Source: Halobacteriales archaeon QH_7_66_36 (GTDB lineage: Archaea > Halobacteriota > Halobacteria > Halobacteriales > Haloarculaceae). From it: a stretch of 64,000 nucleotides of DNA. A program made the position numbers and the translations under genes. Of this stretch, positions 33,761 through 42,216 are shown in pieces (the first letter of the stretch is position 1; the number at the start of each line of letters is the position of its first letter). The notes beneath the pieces were generated by a model. That model worked only from the letters and a program-made list of their open reading frames with translations, had not been told where the DNA came from and made no database searches. The stretch lies in assembly GCA_003021175.1 (NCBI GenBank), contig PXQV01000015.1, forward strand, positions 244,170 to 308,169. Direction: 5' to 3'.

Positions 33761-35659
33761 TTAGTCTCGCCTCCATATAGCAACAGGGACCACGGATTCT
33801 TCGATAGATACCCCTCCGTGAATCCAGAGATCAGAATTTTGAGTACCAAACTTAGCATTAGGATTGTTAGGATTGGTCATCACACAGTCTTCATTACTGT
33901 CAGGCAACCCAACCTCAATATAGCTTACGTTGACATCAGAGAGTTCACCCTGTACTGCCTCGGTGTCATCGACGAATGTTCCCCGGCAGTGACGCATCTC
34001 TCTCTGGTCTGCCTCACTGGGTCGAGGAATAGCTTCCGACTCGTAGGTCTCCACCATCCCATGGTCAGACGTAATCAGTATATCCGCTAAACCACCGTAT
34101 TTTTCGATAAACTCCGGGATATTATCTCTGAGATGCCCCTCGATTTTTCGATGGATATCAGTCGGATAATGAGCGCCTTGGTCTATTTTTGTGTCGTATA
34201 GGATGACGGATTCGCCACTCTGTAGCATTCCAAGCAGTTCATCCTCCCTTTCTTCCCCCAGAAACGCATCGATGTCGATCCCTGTCAATCGATCCTCATT
34301 ATTTGAAAAACCGCCTAATTCCGTGAAATCATATTGTTGACTAAGCTGCGGCATGAACACTTTCGTCACTGATGGAGCCGGAGCAACTGCCTGTTTAATT
34401 TCCCAGCGTTGATCGGTCTCACGTTCAGAAAGGAATTCTTCTGTCTCGGGGGCAATAGTCGGCAGACCGTCGAGAAGAATAACTATCTTTGGACCCTCCT
34501 CTCCTAAGAAATCGGCAACTTGATCGTAGTTGTAGGTGGGTTCGATTCCGTCTTGCTTGAATTTCTCCAGCAGGACTCTTGAAACATATCCTTTATCAGT
34601 TGAAGAGACATCTTGGCGGTAGTTTTTTAATACTTTTAACGTGGCTGCACTATGGTCTGCAGCCTCTAAACACGCTATAGCACTCAGAGCAACTAACACA
34701 CTTCTTGCAGAGTTTGATTCGAGATTCTCCACAATAAAGTTGGATCTCTTTAAGAACTCTTCTATCTCTTCTATTTGACTAACTTGGTCAAGTACGTGTT
34801 CAGGTTCTGATTCTAGGATATCTCGTAGCGAGGACTCCATCTGGCTCTCGAAATCCTCGATCCGAAGTATGCCTATTAGATTCGGGATTTCACTGAACTG
34901 ACTAATATTAAAATTGTCTGCCGATATTCCGTCAAGTATGTCTTCGAATATTTGATCGTCTGACTGGAGATTGATCTGTCTGGGAATTTCTCCGAACAAA
35001 TCCGAGAAGTCTTGCCGCCTGAACCGCCTACCCTGCCTGTCTTTCAGTTCCTGTGCAGCCACGTACCGAAGTAATTCATCGTTTGGTTTTAGGAGAAGAT
35101 CCTGTTCGATTTCACTCAATGACCAGAGCCCCTTGGTATCGATTATTTTTTGAAGATCGTTCGGACGGAGTCCTTCACCACTCAAGAACTCAGTAAAGAG
35201 TGATCGCTCCTGAAGATATTCGTGTATGATTAGTCGATTCCTCCTATCTGAGATGTTCTCTGTCTCAAGAAGGTTTTCCGCTGCCTGTCCGAACGAGATT
35301 TGCTCGGATTTATACACTGTATCCAAGTGGCTAGTCCAGCGACCATCTCGGCTTTTGAGGAGTTCCCACTCCCAGTTTTTGCAGAGCAATATGATTTTGT
35401 GGGCTTTGACCCAACCCATCACCTGCTTTCCGGCTTCAGGCTTGGCCAGTATGATATCTTCTTGACCAGAGATGTCGACGCAGTTGACGACACCGATGGC
35501 AGGATCGAATTCATCGAGATTTCCGAGATTCCGTCGCTGAAGATTGGATATCTCTCTTTCTAACTCCTCGATGACTTCCTCTTTCTCTTCAGGAGTAGAG
35601 TAGGTGATAACCACTCCCCATGAAGAACCCATCTCTGAAGGATTGAAGTCAAGATTCAT
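33761..35659 (-). CDS. pglZ-like: PglZ-domain protein
   Basis: The 632-residue protein carries the PglZ alkaline-phosphatase-superfamily core in its C-terminal half. The metal-binding ILLDGLPTI strand (about 405), ILITSDHGMVET (Asp532-His533) and the closing HGGVSIEESVVPV (from 614) are all present. The N-terminal 350 residues are helical and variable. PglZ is the signature protein of BREX and phage growth limitation systems. No PglX methyltransferase accompanies it here; the divergent operon makes 7-deazaguanine enzymes instead. Two bases separate it from the winged-helix gene upstream. Confidence 0.85.
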   Translation of the reverse strand: MNLDFNPSEMGSSWGVVITYSTPEEKEEVIEELEREISNLQRRNLGNLDEFDPAIGVVNCVDISGQEDIILAKPEAGKQVMGWVKAHKIILLCKNWEWELLKSRDGRWTSHLDTVYKSEQISFGQAAENLLETENISDRRNRLIIHEYLQERSLFTEFLSGEGLRPNDLQKIIDTKGLWSLSEIEQDLLLKPNDELLRYVAAQELKDRQGRRFRRQDFSDLFGEIPRQINLQSDDQIFEDILDGISADNFNISQFSEIPNLIGILRIEDFESQMESSLRDILESEPEHVLDQVSQIEEIEEFLKRSNFIVENLESNSARSVLVALSAIACLEAADHSAATLKVLKNYRQDVSSTDKGYVSRVLLEKFKQDGIEPTYNYDQVADFLGEEGPKIVILLDGLPTIAPETEEFLSERETDQRWEIKQAVAPAPSVTKVFMPQLSQQYDFTELGGFSNNEDRLTGIDIDAFLGEEREDELLGMLQSGESVILYDTKIDQGAHYPTDIHRKIEGHLRDNIPEFIEKYGGLADILITSDHGMVETYESEAIPRPSEADQREMRHCRGTFVDDTEAVQGELSDVNVSYIEVGLPDSNEDCVMTNPNNPNAKFGTQNSDLWIHGGVSIEESVVPVAIWRRD

Positions 35660-35661
35660 AG

Positions 35662-35943
35662 TCAGTCCTCTTTCTCCAAGGAGTCCTGTATCTCGACGAT
35701 TTTGTCCAAGGTGTCTCGACCGTCTTCTGTAAGAGAATACCGGACATCATTCACGCTCTGTTGGTTCCTGTGCACAAGCCCATATCTTTCCAGAAGTTGG
35801 AGAGTAGATGAGATTGTATCTGAGGAAGATTCGATATCTTCATCTATGGTTTTAAAATTGAGTTCTCCACTCGTATCGAGTATTTGTAGCAGTTCAATAG
35901 CTCGTTTTCGCTTGAAGAGCTCTTTGACCTCCTCGAAGCCCAT
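35662..35943 (-). CDS. Winged-helix regulator of the restriction arm
   Basis: This 93-residue protein is a single winged helix (RAIELLQILDTSGELNFKTI, then SSDTISSTLQLLERYGLV, and the wing RYSLTEDGRDTL). It is the first gene of the leftward operon, divergent by 105 bp from the TGT operon. Its position makes it a good candidate to coordinate the two arms, so that restriction is not expressed before modification. Confidence 0.75.
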   Translation of the reverse strand: MGFEEVKELFKRKRAIELLQILDTSGELNFKTIDEDIESSSDTISSTLQLLERYGLVHRNQQSVNDVRYSLTEDGRDTLDKIVEIQDSLEKED

Positions 35944-36048
35944 TGGCTACGTATATCTCAGTTCATGTTTAACGGCTTTTGGTTGGTCTAGTCAAAGCAG
36001 CTTCACTCCCCCAAAGTTTAAAACCGAGCTACTAGAGATTATCTATTA
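35944..36048. promoter_or_regulatory. Divergent promoter between restriction and modification arms
   Basis: The AT-rich 105-bp gap holds a rightward TATA-like box (aagtttaaaac, 36017-36027) 22 bases before the TGT ATG. A leftward one is read on the minus strand as gttaaac-like sequence at about 35965-35972, about 25 bases before the winged-helix start. Both arms can be driven and co-regulated from here. Confidence 0.55.
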
Positions 36049-37074
36049 ATGCTCCACAGGACCCGGGAACTACAGACACCCTCAGGGAAACTCAATACGC
36101 CCACTCTATTCCCTGTAAGGAATGTCGGCAAACGTTCCAGCGATAATACCCCAGAATACCACAAAGCTATTCCAGATCTCAACACGGCGATGATTAACTC
36201 ACATTCAATATACACCAATGAGAGTATAAAAAGCGACATCGAATCGAAAACGATCCACCAGGTAATGGACTTCGAGGGCGTGGTCTTCGCTGACAGCGGG
36301 GGCTTTGATTTTCGGGACAAAGATGAATTACCTGATCCCGAGAAGATACTTGAGACACAACAAAAGCTCAATGCTGACATCTATGCTACACTAGATCTTC
36401 CACCACTTCCGGATATGCGGTCCTCAAAGAAAAGGAGACGAATAAATAAAAGCATCAAGTTTGCTGAAAGAGCCTCCGAGGCCAAGGAGGATGATGCTCT
36501 TCTCTACGCAACTATCCATGGCCATGACGCGAGAACAATCCGGAATTCTATCCAATATCTAGAGAAAAATGGAGAATTTGATGGATTTGCACTAGGTGGT
36601 TTAGTCCCATTCAGATCGAACTATTCCAAGGTTATCGACTTGGTCTTGGCTGCTCGGCAATCCACCGATAAACCACTTCATGTGTTCGGGCTAGGTGGGC
36701 TACTATATCAGTTGCTGCTAATGTACATGGGTGTCGATTCTTTCGACTCCAGCGCATTCATCCGGTGTGGAAGCCATAGGAGATACTTCGTTCCCGGATT
36801 TGGGGATCACACTATGAGCGAGTTCGATTCAATTGAGCATCTACCCTGTTCGTGCCCTGTCTGTTCTGAGCATACCTTCAGCGAAGTCAAGGCCAGCCGT
36901 GATCTTATAACGAAACACAACCTCTGGGCGATGGTTCTGGAGGTGCGAAAATTCCGCTGGATGGTAGAAGCCGGTGAAGATGTCGAGAACTACCTTGACC
37001 TTCGGTTTGAGGGAAACGAGGTAACTAAACGGGCTTACCAGACAGCCAAGCAGAAAATCAGGAGGTTGAATTAA
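36049..37074 (+). CDS. dpdA-like: TGT-family transglycosylase, DpdA-like (first paralog)
   Basis: The 341-residue protein has the tRNA-guanine transglycosylase fold: DSGGF with Asp82 (general base position), GGLVP (183-187), FGLGG, and the nucleophile position Asp233 in FDSSAF. The zinc site is Cys267-x-Cys269-x2-Cys272 with His290. All catalytic and zinc residues are kept. No PUA or other tRNA-binding domain of archaeal arcTGT is present. DpdA-type relatives exchange guanine for preQ0 in DNA; the defence context favours DNA over tRNA. It leads the rightward operon. The specific substrate is inferred. Confidence 0.8.
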   Translation: MLHRTRELQTPSGKLNTPTLFPVRNVGKRSSDNTPEYHKAIPDLNTAMINSHSIYTNESIKSDIESKTIHQVMDFEGVVFADSGGFDFRDKDELPDPEKILETQQKLNADIYATLDLPPLPDMRSSKKRRRINKSIKFAERASEAKEDDALLYATIHGHDARTIRNSIQYLEKNGEFDGFALGGLVPFRSNYSKVIDLVLAARQSTDKPLHVFGLGGLLYQLLLMYMGVDSFDSSAFIRCGSHRRYFVPGFGDHTMSEFDSIEHLPCSCPVCSEHTFSEVKASRDLITKHNLWAMVLEVRKFRWMVEAGEDVENYLDLRFEGNEVTKRAYQTAKQKIRRLN

Positions 37075-37076
37075 AA

Positions 37077-37940
37077 ATGAGAGCAACCATTAGACCAGTC
37101 TCGCTCAGCCGCATTGCAGAAGTAGTGGACATCTGTAACAGGTCGGAAGTGTCGAAAAAAGACTTGGAAGACTTGTTGGATGCCTCTTCAGGGCGTGTCA
37201 ACGAGATTACTGCAGAGATGGAAAGATTGGATTTGATACAGGGCGATGAGTCAGTTGTACTAACAGACCAAGGGGACGCTCTCCACGGCTTTCTAAAAAA
37301 CGAAGAATGGGAGTCAGTCCACGAGGTTCTATATGAAGGAGGCCCACATTATCGCACTTTCTTAGATTATCTCAGTCAACGTCAATCTAAGAACGGTCTA
37401 ACTGAGGAAGAAATTGTAGAGGCGTTAGAGGATACTGATGAGGATTTAAGATTCAATGCTACGGGTGTATCGTTGCTAACTGACTGGGCTGAGCGCCTTG
37501 GCGCTATTCAACAGAATGTGTTCCAGGGTCGCTATTATTGGGTGGCCGAAGATTTCGAGGGGAGTTTTACTCGAACGCTTCAAGAGATTTACTCAGAGGT
37601 GGAGGTTGAAAGAGGAGTCAATCTACGTCAAAGGTATGTCTCGATACCTAAACTCCGAGAGATGGTCTGTGAAATACTCCAGATTTCTCGGAGCGAATTT
37701 GATGAACTGCTAAATCAGGTTTATTTTGACAACATTGGAGACATGGAACTGAGTGGTGCTCCTCTGAATACTCAGGCAAAGGAGACCAATGTTGGAATCA
37801 AGACTATAAAAAAAGACGATTCAGGCTCTATTACCACTACTAAGATGTCATCAGAACAAATACTTGACGGAGTCACGCTTGAAGATGGAAAAATGTATTA
37901 CTACTTGAGCATATTTGATGAGCTCAACGGAGATGTCTAA
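37077..37940 (+). CDS. Winged-helix domain protein of modification operon
   Basis: The 287-residue protein has an N-terminal helix-turn-helix (VVDICNRSEVSKKDLEDLLD, then RVNEITAEMERLDLIQ) with a wing-like VVLTDQGDALHGF. A second winged-helix-like part follows (about 95-160, GVSLLTDWAERLGAIQQ), then a C-terminal domain of unknown fold (SIPKLREMVCEILQISRSEFD). It lies 2 bases after the first TGT gene and its stop precedes the ATPase ATG at once, so the three are translationally linked. It may bind target DNA for the TGT enzymes. The family is not recognised. Confidence 0.6.
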   Translation: MRATIRPVSLSRIAEVVDICNRSEVSKKDLEDLLDASSGRVNEITAEMERLDLIQGDESVVLTDQGDALHGFLKNEEWESVHEVLYEGGPHYRTFLDYLSQRQSKNGLTEEEIVEALEDTDEDLRFNATGVSLLTDWAERLGAIQQNVFQGRYYWVAEDFEGSFTRTLQEIYSEVEVERGVNLRQRYVSIPKLREMVCEILQISRSEFDELLNQVYFDNIGDMELSGAPLNTQAKETNVGIKTIKKDDSGSITTTKMSSEQILDGVTLEDGKMYYYLSIFDELNGDV

Positions 37941-37941
37941 C

Positions 37942-39105
37942 ATGACCAATTCACAAACACTCCAACAAAAACGCGACTACGAACGTTTCAACCTGTCTCA
38001 AAACCCATTTCCCTACTCTCCAGTCCCCGATGAAGCCCCAGTCGTCTTCACAGGTCAAGACCATGTGAAATCTGAACTCGCCAATGTGCTGGGAACTGCT
38101 ATTTCAACCGGGAAATCTAACCATCTGGTCATAACTGGAAAATATGGGAACGGGAAAAGCCACTCCCTGAAGCATGCGAAGAACATGGTGCAAACCAGTT
38201 CTGACTCTATTGTGGGATATGTGGCTCAACCAGGAGATAGCTTCTTGGATATATACCATGAGTTCATGTATGATCTTGGTCATGAGTTCTTCCAAGACTT
38301 GGCCCACGAGTACCTTGCTAAAGTCGTCTCAGAGCACGATATAGAAACCGAACGAGAGATCAACGGCGCGGACGACATGAGGGCTGCTATAGATAACGGA
38401 GAGGTAATTCTTTCAGATATCATCCCTCTCGCAACCCGAGAACTCAAGGATATAAGCAAGTTTACCGACTTTTCACGAGCCCTAGTGCATCTGGTCTACG
38501 AGGAGACCTCACTCTACGCATGGCAATGGCTTAGCGGTGAAGGACTTCGATATGAGCAGCGAAAAAAGATGGAGATTCACACCGACATTGACGACGATAG
38601 CAAGGCAGTCAAGGCCTTCACCAGCATCAAGAAGCTTTTCCAAGCCTTGGACTACGGCGTGCTCTGCTTATTCATAGATGAGTTCGAATCTATCGCCCGA
38701 CTCAAGCCCAAAAAGAAGCAGAGTGTACTGAACAGTCTCCGCCATGTGATGGACAGAAATCCTGACGGAATTTCCATCCTAATCGCTTGTGCTCCTGAAG
38801 TCTGGCAAGATGTGATGTCTGAATATCATGCCTTCTCAGAAAGGATTGGAAATGAAGTCGCCCTCCGTCCTTTCGATGAGGATCAGATCGAATCCTTGAT
38901 TGAAGACTATCTCTCTGCACATAGCCTTGAGGAAGATGCCTCTCCTAACCCATATACCGAGGCTGCTATCCAAACGTTGCTTAAAAAAGGGCAGGGCAAT
39001 ATCCGCAGAACTATATCCCTCTGTGGTCGAGCACTTGATAACGCAATTGATGCGGAGAAGACCGAAATTGATCAAGACTGTGTTGAAAAAGCACTCTCCA
39101 ATTGA
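37942..39105 (+). CDS. AAA+/STAND-like ATPase of modification operon
   Basis: The 387-residue ATPase has Walker A GKYGNGKS (66-73), Walker B LCLFIDEFES (about 241-250) and an Arg-rich sensor helix near QGNIRRTISLCG. It resembles Orc1-like and BREX BrxD (DUF2791-like) ATPases. In bacterial Dpd clusters an ATPase (DpdB) is required together with DpdA for base insertion. This protein occupies the equivalent position but is not obviously DpdB-like (ParB/DndB type). ATG at 37942 follows GGAG with a 9-base spacer; an upstream TTG/ATG would overlap the previous gene. Confidence 0.7.
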   Translation: MTNSQTLQQKRDYERFNLSQNPFPYSPVPDEAPVVFTGQDHVKSELANVLGTAISTGKSNHLVITGKYGNGKSHSLKHAKNMVQTSSDSIVGYVAQPGDSFLDIYHEFMYDLGHEFFQDLAHEYLAKVVSEHDIETEREINGADDMRAAIDNGEVILSDIIPLATRELKDISKFTDFSRALVHLVYEETSLYAWQWLSGEGLRYEQRKKMEIHTDIDDDSKAVKAFTSIKKLFQALDYGVLCLFIDEFESIARLKPKKKQSVLNSLRHVMDRNPDGISILIACAPEVWQDVMSEYHAFSERIGNEVALRPFDEDQIESLIEDYLSAHSLEEDASPNPYTEAAIQTLLKKGQGNIRRTISLCGRALDNAIDAEKTEIDQDCVEKALSN

Positions 39106-39158
39106 ACCGGTTTCAGCACTTGAACAAGTATATGAAAGATGGGAGCTGAGGTTTCAAT

Positions 39159-40850
39159 ATGTCAAGTAATTCAGATATGAAGTTCTACGTCCCATTCTGG
39201 ATGGATCACGTCTATGATGACTTTGACGAATGGGCAGGGACATGGACGACAGGGTTTCAGCACTACAAATTCCTATGGGAGTTGAACCAGGTATCCCCGA
39301 TGGATGGTGTGCTTATATCGAGAAGTAAGATAGAAGACTCGCCAAGACGCAAGAAGGAAATCAAGGAAGCCGGGGGAGTGAAGAATTTCTTCGACATCCC
39401 AGATGAGTTAGATGTGTTCGGTGACTGTGGTGCCTACAGCTATAGGAAAGAATCAGAGCCACCATACGACCCGGAGGAGACTCTTGAATTCTACGAGGAA
39501 ATGCAGTATGATCAGGCCTGCTCCGTCGACCATCTGATTAACGGTGAGCAGACGGAGGACAAAGAACGGCGTATGGAGATCACGTTATCCAACGCCCGGA
39601 AGATGAGACAGGCCTACGAGGAAGGAGACTACAGTTTCGAACTATACGGTGTTGTCCAAGGCTGGGACCCGGACAGTTATCATCGGGTAGCGAAGGAACT
39701 TATCGAGATGGGCTATGATAAGTTAGCCTTCGGCGGGTTGGTAGGAACAGATACCCGCGATATAATTTCGATTTTGCAGCGATGCTACCCTCTGTGGATG
39801 GACAAGGACGTTGACATCCACGAATTCGGATTGGCTCGATGGGAACTTTTCCCTTTCATGGAACGCTATGGAATCAATTCGGTTGACAACGCATATCACC
39901 GCAAGGCGTGGTTAGACCGTAAGAAAAACTACGAACTTACCCCTGAAAACGAGTACACCGCTGTTCGAATTCCAATCGCAGACCAGTATGCTGAAGAACG
40001 TGAACCAAAAGAGCAGGCAGTATTCGATGAGCTAAAGAGGTATATCAATGATGAATCTGACCCTGAAGACGTGATTGAAACCTTAAGAGACTGGGAAAAG
40101 ACCTATGCAGAAATAGAAGGGAAAGATGGCCGTGTTGAACTGTTTGAAAAGCTGAAGGATGAATATCTTCGGACTCTACGAGAGAAGCCTTGGGAGAAAT
40201 GTAACTGCCATATATGTGATGAATATGGATTACATGTCTGTATTTTCCGGAGAAACGAGCGTAACATGCGACGTGGGTTCCACAACCTGTATCGATTCTA
40301 TCACTACTTCAATGGCTATCTAGAAGGCGAAGTTGAACCGCCACAGAAAATCAATGATTATAGTCAACCCAAGGAGATAGAGGACTTAGATATCGAAGAG
40401 TTCGAGAATGAGTCAGTACTGGTGATTACATCTTGCTCTAAAACAAAGAAATCTGATTCCCCTGGTGACGAGATGCCAGCTGAAGAACTGTATCAGGGCC
40501 GCTTAGTTCAGAACACTAGGGGTCTCTGTAAGGCTACTGGATGGGATCATCGAATCATTTCTGCAAAGTATGGGTTGGTGGAACCAGAGGAACTGATTTC
40601 ACCGTACGAAGAAACTCTTGAGTCGGTTGAGGACTCGGAGAGTCTTCGCCCGAAGGTGCTTCCGGAGTTAGCAGAGATTCTGGATGATTATGACCGGATC
40701 TTAGTCATAGCAGGCAAGTACTATCGTCGGGTAATTGAACCTCTATACGATAACAGAGTTCACATCCTCAATTCAGCGGGTTACCCGGTACTCTGCTCGA
40801 AAATCAAGGAGGCTACGCCGGACAGAGAATCAAAACTGGAAGAGTATTAG
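39159..40850 (+). CDS. dpdA-like: TGT-family transglycosylase fused to DUF6884 (second DpdA-like paralog)
   Basis: The 563-residue protein has a diverged TGT domain (about 1-390) with Asp89 in FGDCGAYSY, FGGLV (191-195) and the nucleophile position Asp243 in SVDNAYH. The zinc set is Cys348-x-Cys350-x2-Cys353 plus His375. After a linker, residues 419-563 form a DUF6884/YaaA-like domain (VLVITSCSKTKK, LYQGRL, IISAKYGLVEPEELISPYE). Such fusions are seen among DpdA-type proteins rather than tRNA enzymes. The added domain may act on the base or on DNA. It ends at the structured leader before the queuosine genes. Confidence 0.8.
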   Translation: MSSNSDMKFYVPFWMDHVYDDFDEWAGTWTTGFQHYKFLWELNQVSPMDGVLISRSKIEDSPRRKKEIKEAGGVKNFFDIPDELDVFGDCGAYSYRKESEPPYDPEETLEFYEEMQYDQACSVDHLINGEQTEDKERRMEITLSNARKMRQAYEEGDYSFELYGVVQGWDPDSYHRVAKELIEMGYDKLAFGGLVGTDTRDIISILQRCYPLWMDKDVDIHEFGLARWELFPFMERYGINSVDNAYHRKAWLDRKKNYELTPENEYTAVRIPIADQYAEEREPKEQAVFDELKRYINDESDPEDVIETLRDWEKTYAEIEGKDGRVELFEKLKDEYLRTLREKPWEKCNCHICDEYGLHVCIFRRNERNMRRGFHNLYRFYHYFNGYLEGEVEPPQKINDYSQPKEIEDLDIEEFENESVLVITSCSKTKKSDSPGDEMPAEELYQGRLVQNTRGLCKATGWDHRIISAKYGLVEPEELISPYEETLESVEDSESLRPKVLPELAEILDDYDRILVIAGKYYRRVIEPLYDNRVHILNSAGYPVLCSKIKEATPDRESKLEEY

Positions 40851-40901
40851 TCCTCATATCATTCATTATCTCTTTGATAGCTGTGTAAGCTACGAGGACT
40901 A
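40848..40901 (+). terminator. Long stem with inner hairpin after second TGT gene
   Basis: Arms TAGTCCTC (40848-40855) and GAGGACTA (40894-40901) are perfectly complementary and enclose a hairpin TAGCT-gtgta-AGCTA (40878-40892). The first arm overlaps the TGT stop codon. It could terminate the upstream transcript or form part of a regulatory RNA with the next stem. Confidence 0.4.
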
Positions 40902-40919
40902 TCCACGGCCTTTATAATT

Positions 40920-40950
40920 GATAAGGCTCCAACCATACTTGGGCCTTATC
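40920..40950 (+). promoter_or_regulatory. Near-perfect stem-loop or operator before RHH-folE operon
   Basis: GATAAGGC-t-CCAA pairs with TTGG-GCCTTATC across a 6-base loop, giving a 12-bp stem with one bulged T. It lies between a TATA-like box (cctttataattg, 40909-40920) and the RHH ATG at 40972. It is either an operator for the RHH protein or an RNA leader; a preQ-type riboswitch fold was not recognised. Confidence 0.5.
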
Positions 40951-40971
40951 CAGAGAACACTAGGTGAGACA

Positions 40972-41160
40972 ATGCCAAAAATAACCGTCGAAATACCTCA
41001 AGAACTTTTAGACGATATGGATGAGCATGTCGGCGATCAAAAGAAGTTTGTAAACCGATCTGATGCTGTGAGAACTTCTATCCGCAAAACGCTGGACATA
41101 ATGGACGACATCGATGCTCGACACGGTCGAATGAAAGACAATAGAACGGAGCAGGAGTGA
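40972..41160 (+). CDS. Ribbon-helix-helix (CopG-like) regulator
   Basis: The 62-residue protein is a single RHH domain (KITVEIPQELLDDMDEHVG, then FVNRSDAVRTSIRKTLDIM) with a charged tail. The ATG at 40972 follows TAGGTGAGAC; the open frame runs further upstream, through the TATA box and stem-loop, and is unlikely to be translated there. It heads the folE-queDEC set and probably autoregulates it by binding the inverted repeat just upstream. Confidence 0.75.
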   Translation: MPKITVEIPQELLDDMDEHVGDQKKFVNRSDAVRTSIRKTLDIMDDIDARHGRMKDNRTEQE

Positions 41161-41168
41161 CATCATTA

Positions 41169-41771
41169 ATGGAATCTAGAACCAAAACAGAAGAGATTCA
41201 AGCTACTGAAGGTAATCTTTCTCAAATCTTTCGAAAACTCATAGAATCAACCAACGAAGATCCCTCCAGAAACGGTTTAGAAGAAACTTGGAAGCGACGA
41301 GCCCCGGAGATGTGGAAAACGGTCACCGAGGGGTATGACGAGTCGAATAAACCCGAAATGACCAGTTTTCCCACAGAAGAAGATGGTATGGTCGTTAAGA
41401 AAGACATCCCGTTCCACTCTCTCTGTGAGCATCATATACTTCCTTTTTCAGGAACAGTACACATCGGATACGTCCCAAATGGCGAAATTATTGGACTGAG
41501 TAAGCTGATTAGATACACCCGTTGGAAGTCCCGAAAACTGAGTACTCAAGAACGTTTAACTCAGGAGATTGCTGAAGGCCTATCCGAGGAGATAGATCCT
41601 GAGGGCGTTATGGTAGCAATTGAGGCCGAGCATATGTGTGAGGCGATGAGAGGTGTCGAAACACCTGACACTACTACGGTTACCACTGTAGCTAAAGCTG
41701 TGTTCGAGGAATCAAGCCAGGGGCAAAATCCAAGAAGAGAGTTCCTTGATCAAATCAATTTTAATAGGTGA
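41169..41771 (+). CDS. folE: GTP cyclohydrolase I (type IA)
   Basis: The 200-residue enzyme shows the FolE signature SLCEHHILPF with zinc ligands Cys86 and His89, GLSKLIR, and the second zinc Cys157 in EHMCEAMRG. It converts GTP to dihydroneopterin triphosphate, the first step to preQ0. Haloarchaea normally use a different enzyme (MptA/FolE2 type) for archaeosine, so this bacterial-type FolE is probably cargo dedicated to the element. ATG 41169 follows GGAGTGA; a GTG at 41157 is possible. It is 7 bases from queD. Confidence 0.9.
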   Translation: MESRTKTEEIQATEGNLSQIFRKLIESTNEDPSRNGLEETWKRRAPEMWKTVTEGYDESNKPEMTSFPTEEDGMVVKKDIPFHSLCEHHILPFSGTVHIGYVPNGEIIGLSKLIRYTRWKSRKLSTQERLTQEIAEGLSEEIDPEGVMVAIEAEHMCEAMRGVETPDTTTVTTVAKAVFEESSQGQNPRREFLDQINFNR

Positions 41772-41778
41772 TTCTCTT

Positions 41779-42216
41779 ATGGGGGACCTTAAAAAGCGGT
41801 TTGAACTCGATGCAGGCCACAGACTTAGTAAACACGACTTTGACTGTCAAAATCTCCATGGTCATCGATACCAGTTCGAAGTAAAGGTTGAGGGCAAAGT
41901 AGACGCAGCGACAGGAATGATCGTTGATTTTGCTCACGTCAAGGAGCCTGTGATGGAAGCCTTCGACCACAACTTCATTCTGAACGCGACTGATCCTATT
42001 CTCTCGGTTAGAGAGGAACTGGAAAAGCAACAAGAGAAAGAATTCTACCTCATAGAGGGTGAGCCAACTGCTGAAAACATCGCAGACGAGGCCTTGGACC
42101 TCATCGAGGAAAGCCTAACCACCGATGAAGAGAACCGTATTGATCAAATCCGAATCCAACTATTTGAAACGCCGAACTCCAGCGTGACCAAGTCGAGGAG
42201 ATTAATTGATGAATGA
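41779..42216 (+). CDS. queD: 6-carboxy-tetrahydropterin synthase
   Basis: The 145-residue enzyme of the QueD/PTPS family keeps the zinc triad His14 (DAGHRL), His27 and His29 (NLHGHR), the catalytic Cys23, and the downstream VDFAHVK and FDHNFIL motifs. It converts dihydroneopterin triphosphate to 6-carboxy-tetrahydropterin, the second step to preQ0. The chosen ATG at 41779 gives the family N terminus; an upstream TTG is in frame but overlaps folE. The queE start overlaps its end by 8 bases. Confidence 0.9.
   Translation: MGDLKKRFELDAGHRLSKHDFDCQNLHGHRYQFEVKVEGKVDAATGMIVDFAHVKEPVMEAFDHNFILNATDPILSVREELEKQQEKEFYLIEGEPTAENIADEALDLIEESLTTDEENRIDQIRIQLFETPNSSVTKSRRLIDE

Noticed and set aside
36049-37074. 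Archaeosine tRNA transglycosylase (arcTGT)
   Set aside because: The protein is short, lacks the PUA and other C-terminal tRNA-binding domains of arcTGT, and sits in a defence-like operon on a mobile element.
40848-40950. preQ1/preQ0 riboswitch
   Set aside because: The stems do not show the compact pseudoknot of known preQ1 classes; kept only as an uncharacterised structured leader.
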